Shown: positions 7,976 to 16,996, counted from the first letter of the stretch. The stretch is DNA of 64,000 nucleotides from Aquabacterium fontiphilum (GCF_009909205.1 NZ_JAAAPN010000004.1:248001-312000), one strand, 5' to 3'. Numbers and translations: made by a program. The notes: a model not told the origin generated them from the letters alone.

Positions 7976-8749
7976 ATGCTGACAACCCGATATCAGAAAG
8001 TCCGCGCCCTCAGCCTGCCGGACATTCTGCGCATGCACGCGCTCTTCGAGGCCCACTACGCCAGCAGCCCGTTGACCACTTTTCTGGACGACCTGTCGCG
8101 TAAGGACGGCGCCTTCGTGGTCCGTCACCGCCAGACCGGCGAGATCGTCGGCTTCTCGACCCTGGGCATCTACACATTCCAACTCGGCGGGCGCCGGGCC
8201 AAGGGCCTGTTCAGCGGCGACACCATCATCGAAGGCGCCCACCGGGGCTCACGCACCCTGCAAAAGGCCTTTGCGTGGAAGCTGTTCATCGAAGCCATCA
8301 AGGCCCCCCTGACACCGCAATACTGGCTGCTGATCAGCAAGGGCTACAAAACCTATCTGCTGATGGCGCGCAACTTCCCTGAATACCATCCGCGCCGCGA
8401 CCAGGCAAGCCCAGCCATGGCGGCCATGGTGCAGGAGTACTGCGAGGCCCTGTTCCCGGGCAAGCTCAACCGGCAAACCATGCTGCTGGAGTTCGGCAAC
8501 GATGCCAACCGCCTCAAGCCCGACGTGGCCGACATCACTGACGCCATGCGCACCGATCCGGACATTCGCCACTTCGAACGCTTGAACCCTACATGGTCCG
8601 AAGGCACCGAACTGCCCTGCCTGGCCCGCACGGACCTGGTCGCCTTTGTCAAAGCCATCGGGCCCTTCATGCTCAAGGTGCTCAAGCACCGCTTCGCCGC
8701 CCGTCCGGTCGTTGCCGATCAGTCTGACGAGGCCGCGCGCGCGGCCTGA
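7976..8749 (+). CDS. GNAT-like protein of unknown substrate
   Basis: A 257-residue soluble protein that I do not recognise precisely. The N-terminal half resembles a GNAT acyltransferase: VVRHRQTGEIVGFSTLGIY looks like strands beta2-beta4 and SGDTIIEGAHRGSRTLQKAF like beta4 followed by the acyl-CoA pyrophosphate loop (RGSRT). The C-terminal 100 residues (from about YHPRRDQASPAMAAM) match nothing I know. The 164 bases upstream after ppk2 hold no obvious terminator. Its last 31 bases overlap the convergent DUF3717 gene. The fold is an inference from motif order only. Confidence 0.6.
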   Translation: MLTTRYQKVRALSLPDILRMHALFEAHYASSPLTTFLDDLSRKDGAFVVRHRQTGEIVGFSTLGIYTFQLGGRRAKGLFSGDTIIEGAHRGSRTLQKAFAWKLFIEAIKAPLTPQYWLLISKGYKTYLLMARNFPEYHPRRDQASPAMAAMVQEYCEALFPGKLNRQTMLLEFGNDANRLKPDVADITDAMRTDPDIRHFERLNPTWSEGTELPCLARTDLVAFVKAIGPFMLKVLKHRFAARPVVADQSDEAARAA

Positions 8750-9153
8750 TCAGGCGCCCGCTCAGCGTAGCGGTTGAACCGCCAGGAACTGGACTCGATG
8801 GTGATGCGTCGCCAGGTTGCGCGCTTTTCCGCTGGGCTCATCTCCGGCCACAGCTGCACCTCGTCGAAGGTGCGGCCGCAGCCCTTACAGATGTCGTCGC
8901 CCTGGCTGGTCGAGCAGATGGCGATGCAAGGTGTATCCGGTGTCGTGGCGTACCAGGAAAGCCAGGCCGCGCGGGCCGACGGCGGCATGCTGTCTTCGTC
9001 GCACTCGGTTTCGCGGTAGTACACCATCAGGGCGTACACCTCGGCCAGCGCGCGCAGTTCGGGGCTCAGGCCGAGGTCGTCCTCGTCCGGTGCCTGACGC
9101 TCACGCCACCAGTTGATGGCTGCCTCGATGTCGGTGATGTGGATGCCTGCCAT
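8719..9153 (-). CDS. DUF3717-DUF1289 two-domain protein
   Basis: A 144-residue protein. The N-terminal part (HITDIEAAINWWRER, then LRALAEVYALMVYYRE) matches DUF3717, common in Burkholderiales. The C-terminal part, with CIAICSTSQGDDICKGCGRT and then PAEKRATWRRI, is a DUF1289 cysteine domain with four Cys likely to bind metal. Neither domain has an assigned function. The ATG at 9153 is preferred over an in-frame TTG at 9168. It is read just downstream of nothing obvious, converges with the GNAT-like gene, and lies 33 bases after the region where trpS ends. Confidence 0.78.
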   Translation of the reverse strand: MAGIHITDIEAAINWWRERQAPDEDDLGLSPELRALAEVYALMVYYRETECDEDSMPPSARAAWLSWYATTPDTPCIAICSTSQGDDICKGCGRTFDEVQLWPEMSPAEKRATWRRITIESSSWRFNRYAERAPDQAARAASSD

Positions 9154-9185
9154 GCGCGTGTCGGGCAAATGCTGCGCCTGCTGGC

Positions 9186-10523
9186 TCAGGCCCGCGCCGC
9201 CTTGGCGGCGGCGGCTTCCTGCTCATGCGCCACCACCGCAGCCAGCGCCGCGTGGGCCTCAGCGGCATCCACCACCAGACTCACCGGGGCCCCTTCCAGG
9301 GCGGCCGCGCCCTCAGTCTTCAGCCGCTTGACCCAGTTGCCGGCCTCACGACCCTCGGCAAAGCCCTGGCTCTGGAGGAGCACGGCCCCGTCTGCAGCTG
9401 CCAGCTTGAAGTAGAACAGGCCGTCGGCCTCGCGGTATTGCTTGAACACGGGCACGGCAGTCTTGGCCGGCGTCGCACCGGCCTGCGCAGACGCGACCGC
9501 GCCCGATGCCACCATGGGCCGCAGCCCCACCGCCTGCCGCAGCGTCTTGAGAAAGGGCGTGGCTCGGGCGCGGGCCTTGTCGGCACCGGCTTGCAGCACG
9601 GCCTCGACGCGCTCCGGGTGGGCCACCAGTTCGGCATAGCGCGCGCGCATCGGGCCCACATGGGCCTCGATCAACTCCACGAGGCGCTGTTTGGCCTCGC
9701 CCCATGCCAGCCCGGCGCGCAGCTCGGCATGGAAGGCGGCGCGCTGCTCGGCCGTGGCGAACGCGTCATAGATTGTGACCAGGTGGGCGCCCTCGGGGTC
9801 CTTGGGCTCGCCGGGCAGCTTCGAATCGGTGACGATGCGGGCCACCGCCTCTTTCAACGCCTTGGCGCCGCCTTCGAACAGGGGCACGGTGTTGTCATAG
9901 CTCTTGCTCATCTTGCGGCCATCCAGGCCGGGCAGGGTGGCCACGGCCTCCTCAATCTCGGCCTCGGGCAGCACGAACAGCTCCTGGCCGGCCCCGTAGA
10001 GGTGGTTGAAACGCAGGGCCACGTCCCGCGCCATCTCGATGTGCTGCACCTGGTCACGGCCCACGGGCACACGGTGCGCATTGAACATCAGGATGTCAGC
10101 CGCCATCAGCACCGGGTAGCAGTACAACCCCATTGTCACGCCCGCATCGGGCTCCTCGCCCTTGGCCTCATTGGCGTCGACCGCGGCCTTGTAGGCGTGT
10201 GCCCGATTCATCTGACCCTTGGCCGTCACGCAAGTCAGCAGCCAGTTCAGCTCGGTGATCTCGGGAATGTCGCTCTGGGCGTAGAAGGTGACACGATCGG
10301 TATCCAGGCCGGCCGCCAACCAGGTGGCGGCGATCTCCAGCCGCGAGCGGGCGATGCGCGCGGGGTCGTCGCACTTGATCAGCGCGTGGTAATCGGCCAG
10401 GAAGAAAAAGCTCTCGACCCCCGGCTCACGGCTGGCGGCAATGGCCGGGCGGATGGCGCCCACGTAGTTCCCCAGATGTGGGGTGCCAGTGGTGGTGATG
10501 CCGGTGAGAACGCGTTGGGTCAT
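9186..10523 (-). CDS. trpS: Tryptophanyl-tRNA synthetase with C-terminal extension
   Basis: Charges tRNA-Trp. The class I core shows the HIGH-equivalent TPHLGNYVG near residue 14 and the KMSKS loop [11 protein letters not shown] near residue 200. The protein is 445 residues, about 100 longer than compact TrpS. The extension starts near residue 340 with an Ala/Pro-rich linker, then [20 protein letters not shown] and LLQSQGF, which resembles a DUF1508/YegP-like beta unit, and ends in an Ala/Lys-rich helix. The ATG at 10523 is chosen because synthetase homology starts there. It is divergent from purN. Confidence 0.95.
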   Translation of the reverse strand: MTQRVLTGITTTGTPHLGNYVGAIRPAIAASREPGVESFFFLADYHALIKCDDPARIARSRLEIAATWLAAGLDTDRVTFYAQSDIPEITELNWLLTCVTAKGQMNRAHAYKAAVDANEAKGEEPDAGVTMGLYCYPVLMAADILMFNAHRVPVGRDQVQHIEMARDVALRFNHLYGAGQELFVLPEAEIEEAVATLPGLDGRKMSKSYDNTVPLFEGGAKALKEAVARIVTDSKLPGEPKDPEGAHLVTIYDAFATAEQRAAFHAELRAGLAWGEAKQRLVELIEAHVGPMRARYAELVAHPERVEAVLQAGADKARARATPFLKTLRQAVGLRPMVASGAVASAQAGATPAKTAVPVFKQYREADGLFYFKLAAADGAVLLQSQGFAEGREAGNWVKRLKTEGAAALEGAPVSLVVDAAEAHAALAAVVAHEQEAAAAKAARA

Positions 10524-10605
10524 GGTGGCCGGCCTGCCGGGGTGGGGCAAGCGCATCGAAAACGGGGAAGTGACGGATTTTAGGTGGGACTACACTTGCG
10601 TCCGC

Positions 10606-11238
10606 ATGAAAAACGTCGTCATCCTGATCTCCGGCCGGGGCTCCAACATGGAGGCCATTGTTCAAGCCTGCCAGCGTGAAGGCTGGCCGGCCCGCATTGC
10701 GGCGGTGATCAGCAACAAGTCCGACGCCAGCGGCCTGGCCTTTGCCGCCCGGCATGGCATCCCGACTGCCGTGGTGCCACACACCCAGTTCGCCTCGCGG
10801 GAAGCATTCGACGCCGAACTGGCCCGGGTGATCGACGGTTTTGCGCCCGATCTGGTGGTGCTGGCCGGTTTCATGCGCATCCTGACCGAGGGCTTTGTAC
10901 GCCACTACGAGGGCCGGCTGCTCAACATCCACCCTTCGCTGTTGCCTGCCTTCCCTGGCCTGCACACTCACCGGCGAGCCATCGAGGCCGGCTGCAAGCT
11001 GGCCGGCGCCACGGTGCACTTCGTCACGCCCGAGCTCGACCATGGCCCCATCGTGGCGCAGGCTGCGGTGGCCGTGCTGCCGGACGACACCGAAGACACC
11101 CTGGCTGACCGGGTGCTGCGCCATGAACACGTGATCTATCCGCAGGCCGTGCGCTGGTTTGTCGAAGGGCAACTGGCCATCGAGCAGGGCGTGGTGCGCC
11201 ATGCCGCCGGCGCCGCCCAGGTGCGCTGGGGCGGCTGA
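10606..11238 (+). CDS. purN: Phosphoribosylglycinamide formyltransferase
   Basis: Third step of purine synthesis: transfers formyl from 10-formyl-THF to GAR. The 210-residue protein has the PRPP-amine-binding start VVILISGRGSNMEAI, the catalytic Asn-His pair in NIHPSLLPAFPGLHTH, and the catalytic Asp in TPELDHGPI. Length and motif order are normal. The ATG at 10606 is close to the divergent trpS start; a TACACT hexamer at 10591-10596 could serve as -10 with only a few bases of leader. Confidence 0.95.
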   Translation: MKNVVILISGRGSNMEAIVQACQREGWPARIAAVISNKSDASGLAFAARHGIPTAVVPHTQFASREAFDAELARVIDGFAPDLVVLAGFMRILTEGFVRHYEGRLLNIHPSLLPAFPGLHTHRRAIEAGCKLAGATVHFVTPELDHGPIVAQAAVAVLPDDTEDTLADRVLRHEHVIYPQAVRWFVEGQLAIEQGVVRHAAGAAQVRWGG

Positions 11239-11262
11239 CAGGCCACGGTGTCAGGCCGATGG

Positions 11263-11940
11263 TCAGGCCGAGATGGCGCGGCTGGCCAGCGCGGCCGCGG
11301 CTGCGCGCGTCTCCACACCCAGCTTTTCGAAGATGTGCTCCAGGTGCTTGTTCACCGTGCGGTGGCTCATGCCCAGGATCTCGGCAATGTCCCGGTTGGT
11401 CTTGCCGCGGGCCAGCCAGGTCAGCACCTCGGTTTCACGCGGTGTGAGGGCCGCCCCTTCGAGCCGCAGTGCCACAGCGGCGTCCGGGCCAGACTGCGCG
11501 CCGGCCGAGGCAGCCCGCTGCAGCGCGTCGCGGGCCTCGCGGGCGGCACGCGCGTTGCGCACGTGGGTGGCCAGGCGCGCCAGCACCTCTTCGATGCGTA
11601 CTGGCTTGACCACGTAGTCGACACCGCCGGACTCAAAGCCGGCCACGACGTCGGCCGTGTCGGACAGCCCGGTCATGAAGATCACGGGAATGGCCGACCA
11701 GGCGGCATGCGCCTTGATGCGCTGACAGGTTTCAAAACCGGACAGGCCCGGCATCACCGCGTCCATCAGGATGGCATCGGGTGACACCGCGGCCAGGCGG
11801 TTCAGGGCCTGCTCGCCATCGCGCGCCACCAGCACGGTGTAGCCCTCCTGCATCAGCGCATCGCACAGCATGCGCAGGCTGTCGGGCACATCGTCCACCA
11901 CCAGCACGGTGCCGGCGTGCGTATCAGGACTGGGGTTCAT
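11263..11940 (-). CDS. LuxR/FixJ-type response regulator, partner of the NCS1-kinase
   Basis: A 225-residue two-domain regulator. The receiver starts at TVLVVDDVPDSL, its phosphoacceptor is the Asp in DAILMDAVMPG, and the switch Lys is in VVKPVR. The C-terminal LuxR helix-turn-helix reads LTPRETEVLTWLARGKTNRDI and GMSHRTVNKHLEHIFEKLG. The ATG at 11940 overlaps the 3' end of the transporter-kinase gene by 17 bases, so the two are co-transcribed and translationally coupled. By position it should activate or repress the divergent urt-fmd operon; the palindrome at 15478 and its copy at 25874 are candidate binding sites. That link is inference. Confidence 0.9.
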   Translation of the reverse strand: MNPSPDTHAGTVLVVDDVPDSLRMLCDALMQEGYTVLVARDGEQALNRLAAVSPDAILMDAVMPGLSGFETCQRIKAHAAWSAIPVIFMTGLSDTADVVAGFESGGVDYVVKPVRIEEVLARLATHVRNARAAREARDALQRAASAGAQSGPDAAVALRLEGAALTPRETEVLTWLARGKTNRDIAEILGMSHRTVNKHLEHIFEKLGVETRAAAAALASRAISA

Positions 11941-14900
11941 TGACTCGGTCCTCTTCGACATCGTCCACATCATCCATGTCGTCCACAAAGGGCGCCAGGT
12001 GGGCCACCACGGCGTCCAGCTCGAATTGATCGATCCAGCGCTGCACCAGGCGCCAGCGGGGCGCATGGGCCGGGTGGCTGTGTTGCCAGCCCGCCAATGC
12101 CTCACGCAACGCCTGGATGTGCCCCTTGCGAGCCAGGCGGTGCAGTTCCCAGGCCGCGTCGGCCGGCGGCGGCGGCCAGACACCGGTGTCGATCGCCAGC
12201 GCCGCCTCGTCCGGCTTGGCCACCTGGGTGACCCAGCTCAGCGCCAGCAAGCCACCCAGTGCACGCAACAATTCCGACTCCATGACCGGCTTGCCCACAA
12301 AGGCCTGGCAGCCCGCCGCCAGCAGGTTCTCCGGCCGGTTCTCGAACACATTGGCCGACACGATGATGATGGGCTCTTGCGTGCCGGCAGCCCGCATCGC
12401 CCGGGCCGTGGCCCAGCCATCCATGTCGTCCATGCTGATGTCCAGCAGCACGGCATCGGGCGGATCGATGCGGACGCGCTCCAGCGCCTCGCTGCCACTG
12501 GCGGCCTCGCGGATCACGAAGCCCAAGGGCATCAGCATGCCGGCGAGCATCTGGCGCTGAATGGGCTGGTCGTCGACCACCAGCAGCGTGCGGCGGGGTC
12601 CTTCATAGCCCACGATGGCCCGCTGGCCCACCGGATCGGGCACGCCATCGGCCGCGACCGGGGCCTGAGGGGGCGCAGCGATCTCGCGCAGGTACAGCCG
12701 TACCGTGAAGGTGCTGCCCGCACCCAGCTCGCTCTGCACGCTGAGTTCGCCCCCCATCAGCTCGGTCAGCAGGTGGGTGATGGTCAGACCCAATCCGGTG
12801 CCTGTTTCGCTGATACGCCGCCCGCCGCTGCCCCGCTCGAAGGGCAGGAAGATGCGGTCCAGATCCTGCGGTGCGATGCCGATGCCGGTGTCTTCCACCT
12901 GAAAGCGCAACACCTCACGCCGCGCATCGACCCGCAGCACGATGCGGCCGCGCTCGGTGAAGCGCACTGCATTGCCCAGCAGGTTGAGCAGGATCTGGCG
13001 CAAGCGCTTGGCGTCGGCCTGCACCCACTCGGGCACGCGGCCGCGCGTTTCCAACTCGAACAGCAGGCCCTTGGCGGCGGCCTGCGGCCGGACCATGCGC
13101 ACGACGTCGTCCAGAAAGGCCGGCAGCGAGATTGGCGCCGCCTCCAGCCGCAATCGTCCCGCCTCGATGCGCGCCAGCTCGAGCAGGCCGTCGATCAGGC
13201 CCATCAGGTGTTCGCCGCTGCGCTGGATGGTCTGCAGGGCGTCGCGGCCGGTGCGCGCGTCGCCGGGCTTGCCCTTGAGCAGGATCTGGGCATAGCCCAG
13301 GATGCTGTTGAGCGGGGTGCGCAGCTCGTGCGTCATGCCGGCCACGTAGCGCGTCTTGGCCTGGTTGGCGGCCTCGGCCAGCTCCTTGGCCTGCTGCAGG
13401 GCCGCGTCGGTGCGGCGGTGTGCGTCGATTTCCTGCTGCAGCAGCTGGTTCTGGCGGTTGCTGTCGTCTTGCGCCATGCGGCGGCTCTCCGACGCCAGCA
13501 CCACCCACCATGCACACACGGCCACCACCATCAGCAGCAGCGCATACACCTTGATGAACGGCCCCTGCAGGGCGGCCGCCACCGCGGGCCCCTCGTCCAG
13601 CAGCCCGGTGTGCACCACGCCCTCCTGGTAATAGACCACGCCCAGCACCGCCGCGAGCAGCGCCGCCAGTGACAGGAAGACCACCAGGTAATGCCCCACC
13701 TGAAAGTTCATGCGACGCGACAGCCGCACGGGCAACACCGTCATCAGCGCATCCGACACCTGCTCGGCGGCCCGCGAGCGGGTCTTGCAGCGGTCATGGC
13801 AACGCGACTCCAGCGTGCAGCACAATGAGCAGATGGGCGCCTCGTAGGCCGGGCAGGTCGCGATGTCCTCGGCTTCGAACTGGTTCTCGCACACCGAGCA
13901 GCGCACCATGTCGCCGGGCAGCCAGCGTGCTTGCGGTCTGCGGGCCAGGTAGAAGCGCCCCCGCGTGGCCCAGGCCAGCACAGGTGAGGCCACCATGGCA
14001 ATGCCCAGCGCAATGAAGGGCGACCACGGCAGAACGGCCTCGCCCAGCAGACCTGCGTGGCCGGCAATGGCCACACTGGCGGCCAGCAACGTGGCCCCCA
14101 GCCCCACCGGATTGAGATCGTAGAGGTGGGCGCGCTTGAACTCGATGCCGCGCGGCGACCAGCCCATGGGCTTGTTGATCACCAGATCGGCCACCAGCGC
14201 CCCTACCCACGCGATGGCCACATTGCTGTAAAGCCCCAGCACGTGCTCCAGCGCACCAAACACGCCCAACGTCATCAGCAGCACGGCAATCAGCACATTG
14301 AACACCAGCCAGACCACCCGCCCCGGGTGGCTGTGGGTGAGGCGGGCAAAGAAGTTCGACCACGCCAGCGAGCCCGCATAGGCATTGGTGACGTTGATCT
14401 TGATCTGCGAGACGATGACGAAGATCAGCGTGGCCCACAGCGCCCAGGTGGGTGAGGCAAACACCTCTGTGAAGGCCGCCAGGTACATCTGCGTGGGCTC
14501 GATGGCCTTGTCCACCGGGATCTCGCGCTGGATCACGAGATAAGCCAGAAAGGCCCCAGCGATCATTTTCAGCATGCCGGGCACAATCCACCCCGGCCCT
14601 GCCACCAGCACGGCACCCCACCAGCGCCAGCGGTTCTCGCGGGTCTTCTCGGGCAGGAAGCGCAGGTAGTCCACCTGCTCGCCCACCTGCACCACCAGCG
14701 AAAAGATGACGGTGGCGGCCATGCCGAACGAGACCAGATCGAAATCGGCCGTGCCAGACGTGCGCCCCGCCAGGCTCATGAAGTCCACATAGGCTTCAGG
14801 CTGCTTCCAGGCCAGCCAGACGAAGGGCAGCACCAGCATGGCCAACCACAAAGGCTGGGTCCACATCTGCAGACGCGAGATCAGCGTGATGCCATGGGTG

Positions 14901-15466
14901 ACCAGCGGGATCACCACCAGCGACGAGATCAGATAACACAGCGCCAATGGCCAGTCGAACACCATCTGGATGGCCAGCGCCATGATGGCGGCCTCCAGGG
15001 CGAAGAAGATGAAGGTGAAGCTCGCGTAGATCAGCGACGTCAGGGTCGAGCCCAGGTAGCCGAAGCCGGCGCCCCGGGTAAGCAAGTCCATGTCCAGGCC
15101 ATACTTGGCCGCGTAGTAGCTGATGGGCAGCGCCGTGAGGAAGATGATCGCCCCCACGACCAGGATGGCCCACAACGCGTTGGTGAAGCCGTAGCTCAGT
15201 GCAATGGCGCCACCAATGGCCTCCAGGGCCAGAAACGACACCGCGCCAAAGGCGGTGTTCGCCACGCGCATCTCGCTCCACTTGCGAAAGGTGCGCGGTG
15301 TGTAGCGCAGCGCGTAGTCCTCCAGCGTCTCGTTGGCGACCCAGGAGTTGTACTCGCGGCGGATGCGGAAGATCTTTTGTCGGGCGACGGACACGCGCAC
15401 CAGCTCCGGACATGGCGTTGCGAACGGTGCTGCAAGAACCGATCCAGGCAACTGCGCCCCCCTCAT
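11924..15466 (-). CDS. NCS1 transporter-domain hybrid sensor histidine kinase/response regulator
   Basis: A 1180-residue fusion. Residues about 45-500 are a complete NCS1 (nucleobase:cation symporter-1) type permease of about 12 helices, entered by SWVANETLEDYALRYTP. Residues about 520-562 are a Cys-rich segment (CSVC, CP, CSLCC, CHDRC). Two more membrane helices (about 592-615 and 635-655) and a short coiled coil follow. The HisKA phosphoacceptor is in GMTHELRTPLNS near residue 712, the ATPase G-box DTGIGIAPQDLD near 858, and a receiver begins LLVVDDQ near 962 with phospho-Asp in LLDISMDDMDG. An Ala/Trp-rich tail ends the protein. The layout recalls CbrA, where a transporter domain is joined to a kinase. 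NCS1 carriers take up hydantoins, nucleobases and related N compounds, so it may sense an amide or ureide. Start ATG 15466 (AGGA eight bases upstream); GTG 15394, with GGAG nine bases upstream, is an alternative. Confidence 0.92.
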   Translation of the reverse strand: MRGAQLPGSVLAAPFATPCPELVRVSVARQKIFRIRREYNSWVANETLEDYALRYTPRTFRKWSEMRVANTAFGAVSFLALEAIGGAIALSYGFTNALWAILVVGAIIFLTALPISYYAAKYGLDMDLLTRGAGFGYLGSTLTSLIYASFTFIFFALEAAIMALAIQMVFDWPLALCYLISSLVVIPLVTHGITLISRLQMWTQPLWLAMLVLPFVWLAWKQPEAYVDFMSLAGRTSGTADFDLVSFGMAATVIFSLVVQVGEQVDYLRFLPEKTRENRWRWWGAVLVAGPGWIVPGMLKMIAGAFLAYLVIQREIPVDKAIEPTQMYLAAFTEVFASPTWALWATLIFVIVSQIKINVTNAYAGSLAWSNFFARLTHSHPGRVVWLVFNVLIAVLLMTLGVFGALEHVLGLYSNVAIAWVGALVADLVINKPMGWSPRGIEFKRAHLYDLNPVGLGATLLAASVAIAGHAGLLGEAVLPWSPFIALGIAMVASPVLAWATRGRFYLARRPQARWLPGDMVRCSVCENQFEAEDIATCPAYEAPICSLCCTLESRCHDRCKTRSRAAEQVSDALMTVLPVRLSRRMNFQVGHYLVVFLSLAALLAAVLGVVYYQEGVVHTGLLDEGPAVAAALQGPFIKVYALLLMVVAVCAWWVVLASESRRMAQDDSNRQNQLLQQEIDAHRRTDAALQQAKELAEAANQAKTRYVAGMTHELRTPLNSILGYAQILLKGKPGDARTGRDALQTIQRSGEHLMGLIDGLLELARIEAGRLRLEAAPISLPAFLDDVVRMVRPQAAAKGLLFELETRGRVPEWVQADAKRLRQILLNLLGNAVRFTERGRIVLRVDARREVLRFQVEDTGIGIAPQDLDRIFLPFERGSGGRRISETGTGLGLTITHLLTELMGGELSVQSELGAGSTFTVRLYLREIAAPPQAPVAADGVPDPVGQRAIVGYEGPRRTLLVVDDQPIQRQMLAGMLMPLGFVIREAASGSEALERVRIDPPDAVLLDISMDDMDGWATARAMRAAGTQEPIIIVSANVFENRPENLLAAGCQAFVGKPVMESELLRALGGLLALSWVTQVAKPDEAALAIDTGVWPPPPADAAWELHRLARKGHIQALREALAGWQHSHPAHAPRWRLVQRWIDQFELDAVVAHLAPFVDDMDDVDDVEEDRVNEPQS

Positions 15467-15477
15467 CCGCAGTGTCC

Positions 15478-15493
15478 TACGTTAATTGACGTA
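15478..15493. promoter_or_regulatory. TACGT-N6-ACGTA palindrome, candidate operator of the amide regulon (site A)
   Basis: TACGTTAATTGACGTA is a perfect 5-base dyad with a 6-base spacer, in the 145-base region between the divergent kinase and urtA genes. It is followed by TT. The same dyad, also followed by TT and sharing AA at spacer positions 2-3, occurs upstream of amiE at 25874-25889. LuxR/FixJ-type dimers typically bind dyads of this size. Assignment to the adjacent response regulator is inference. Confidence 0.65.
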
Positions 15494-15611
15494 TTCATGG
15501 AAAACCCGGCGCTCCTTAACGTTGCACCCAAGGTCGCTGTGCGCGCTGCCCCCGAGACGCATGCACCGAAGCGCGACACGCGCAACCCTTTTTTGTGCAA
15601 GGAGCCTTTTC

Positions 15612-16889
15612 ATGAGCCAAGACCGCGACGATCAAGCCCAACACCCCACCCAGATGGACCGCCAGCGCCGCATGCTGATGCAGGGCTTGGCTGCCCTGCC
15701 CGTGGCCGCCGGCCTGCCCAGCGTCGCCAACGCACAGCAGTTCCCCACGGCCAAGGTCAACACGACCAAGCTGGCCATTACCGACACCGAAGTGACCGTG
15801 GGCCAGTTGCACTCGGCCACGGGCACCATGGCCATCTCCGAGACCGGCTCGATCCAGGCGGAGCAACTGGCGATCGACCAGATCAATGCCATGGGCGGCA
15901 TCCTGGGCCGCAAGATCAAGGTCATCAAGGAAGACGGCGCCTCTGACTGGCCGACCTTCGCCGAGAAGTCCAAGAAGCTGCTGGTCAACGACAAGGTGGC
16001 CTGCGTCTTCGGCTGCTGGACATCGGCTTCGCGCAAGGCCGTGCTGCCCATCTTCGAGAAGGAAAACGGCCTGCTGTACTACCCGACCTTCTACGAAGGC
16101 CTGGAGCAGTCCAAGAACGTGATCTACACCGGCCAGGAGGCCACACAGCAGATCCTGTACGGCCTGGACTGGGCCAACAAGGAGAAGAAGGCCAAGACCT
16201 TCTTCCTGGTCGGATCCGACTACATCTGGCCGCGCACCTCGATGAAGATTGCACGCGCGCACATTGAGCGCGTGGCCAAGCTCGGCAAGGTCGTCGGCGA
16301 GGAGTACTACCCGCTGGGCCACACCAACTTCAACTCGCTGATCAACAAGATCAAGATCGCCAAGCCCGACTGCATCTTCGCGGCCGTGGTGGGCGGCTCG
16401 AACGTGGCCTTCTACAAGCAGCTCAAGGCCGCCGGCATCACCGGCGCCAAGCAGTTCCTGTTGACGCTGTCGGTGACCGAGGACGAGATGACCGGCGTGG
16501 GCGGTGAAAACTTCGCGGGCTTCTACAGCTCGATGAAGTACTTCCAGAGCCTGGACAACGAGAACAACAAGAAGTTCGTGGCGGCATTCAAGGCCAAGTA
16601 CGGCCCGAAGGCCGTGATCGGCGACGTCACGCAGGCGGCCTACCTCGGCCCCTGGCTGTGGAAGGCCGCCGTCGAGAAGGCTGGCAGCTTTGACGTGGCC
16701 AAGGTGACCGCAGCCTCGCCCGGCATCGAACTCAAGACCGCGCCCGAGGGCTACGTCAAGGTTCACGAGAACCACCACCTCTGGAGCAAGGCGCGGATCG
16801 GCCAGGGCCTGCCGGACGGCACGTTCAAGGTCGTGGCCGAGTCGCCCCAGCTGATCGAGCCCAACCCCTTCCCCAAAGGCTATCAGTGA
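15612..16889 (+). CDS. urtA: Urea/short-chain amide ABC transporter, periplasmic binding protein
   Basis: Captures urea or small amides in the periplasm for UrtBC. The 425-residue protein starts with a Tat-like signal (RQRRMLMQGLAALPVAAG, cleavage after VANA), then the branched-chain-type binding fold: VTVGQLHSATGTMAISETG, FGCWTSASRKAVLP and FYEGLEQSKNVIYTGQ are UrtA/FmdD hallmarks. The ATG at 15612 has AAGGAG just upstream; earlier in-frame codons are not conserved. It leads an operon with urtBCDE and fmdAB. The related FmdD of Methylophilus serves short-chain amides and urea, and no urease gene is present here, so amides such as formamide or acetamide are as likely a cargo as urea. Confidence 0.93.
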   Translation: MSQDRDDQAQHPTQMDRQRRMLMQGLAALPVAAGLPSVANAQQFPTAKVNTTKLAITDTEVTVGQLHSATGTMAISETGSIQAEQLAIDQINAMGGILGRKIKVIKEDGASDWPTFAEKSKKLLVNDKVACVFGCWTSASRKAVLPIFEKENGLLYYPTFYEGLEQSKNVIYTGQEATQQILYGLDWANKEKKAKTFFLVGSDYIWPRTSMKIARAHIERVAKLGKVVGEEYYPLGHTNFNSLINKIKIAKPDCIFAAVVGGSNVAFYKQLKAAGITGAKQFLLTLSVTEDEMTGVGGENFAGFYSSMKYFQSLDNENNKKFVAAFKAKYGPKAVIGDVTQAAYLGPWLWKAAVEKAGSFDVAKVTAASPGIELKTAPEGYVKVHENHHLWSKARIGQGLPDGTFKVVAESPQLIEPNPFPKGYQ

Positions 16890-16935
16890 CAGCGTGAGCG
16901 CACGGGTGGCGGGGTGACGCCACCTGTTTCCTGCT

Positions 16936-16964
16936 GCGGCCCGCGCCAGCGCTGGGCGGGCCGC
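16936..16964 (+). other. Strong intercistronic stem-loop between urtA and urtB
   Basis: GCGGCCCGC (16936-16944) pairs perfectly with GCGGGCCGC (16956-16964), and the loop between contains a further CCAG/CTGG pairing. There is only a weak T-rich stretch after it. Stem-loops at this place, after the binding-protein gene, usually stabilise the upstream mRNA or attenuate the permease genes. Confidence 0.6.
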
Positions 16965-16996
16965 GCAGGTTCTTTCCAGATGCAAGGGTGAACAAC

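Noticed and set aside
15496-15514. A possible sigma-54 promoter (TGG...GC) upstream of urtA
   Set aside because: Only the GG-N10-GC skeleton fits; the conserved TTGC part does not match.
16890-16996. The urtA-urtB hairpin as a full terminator
   Set aside because: There is no run of T after the stem, and urtB has no separate promoter that I can see.
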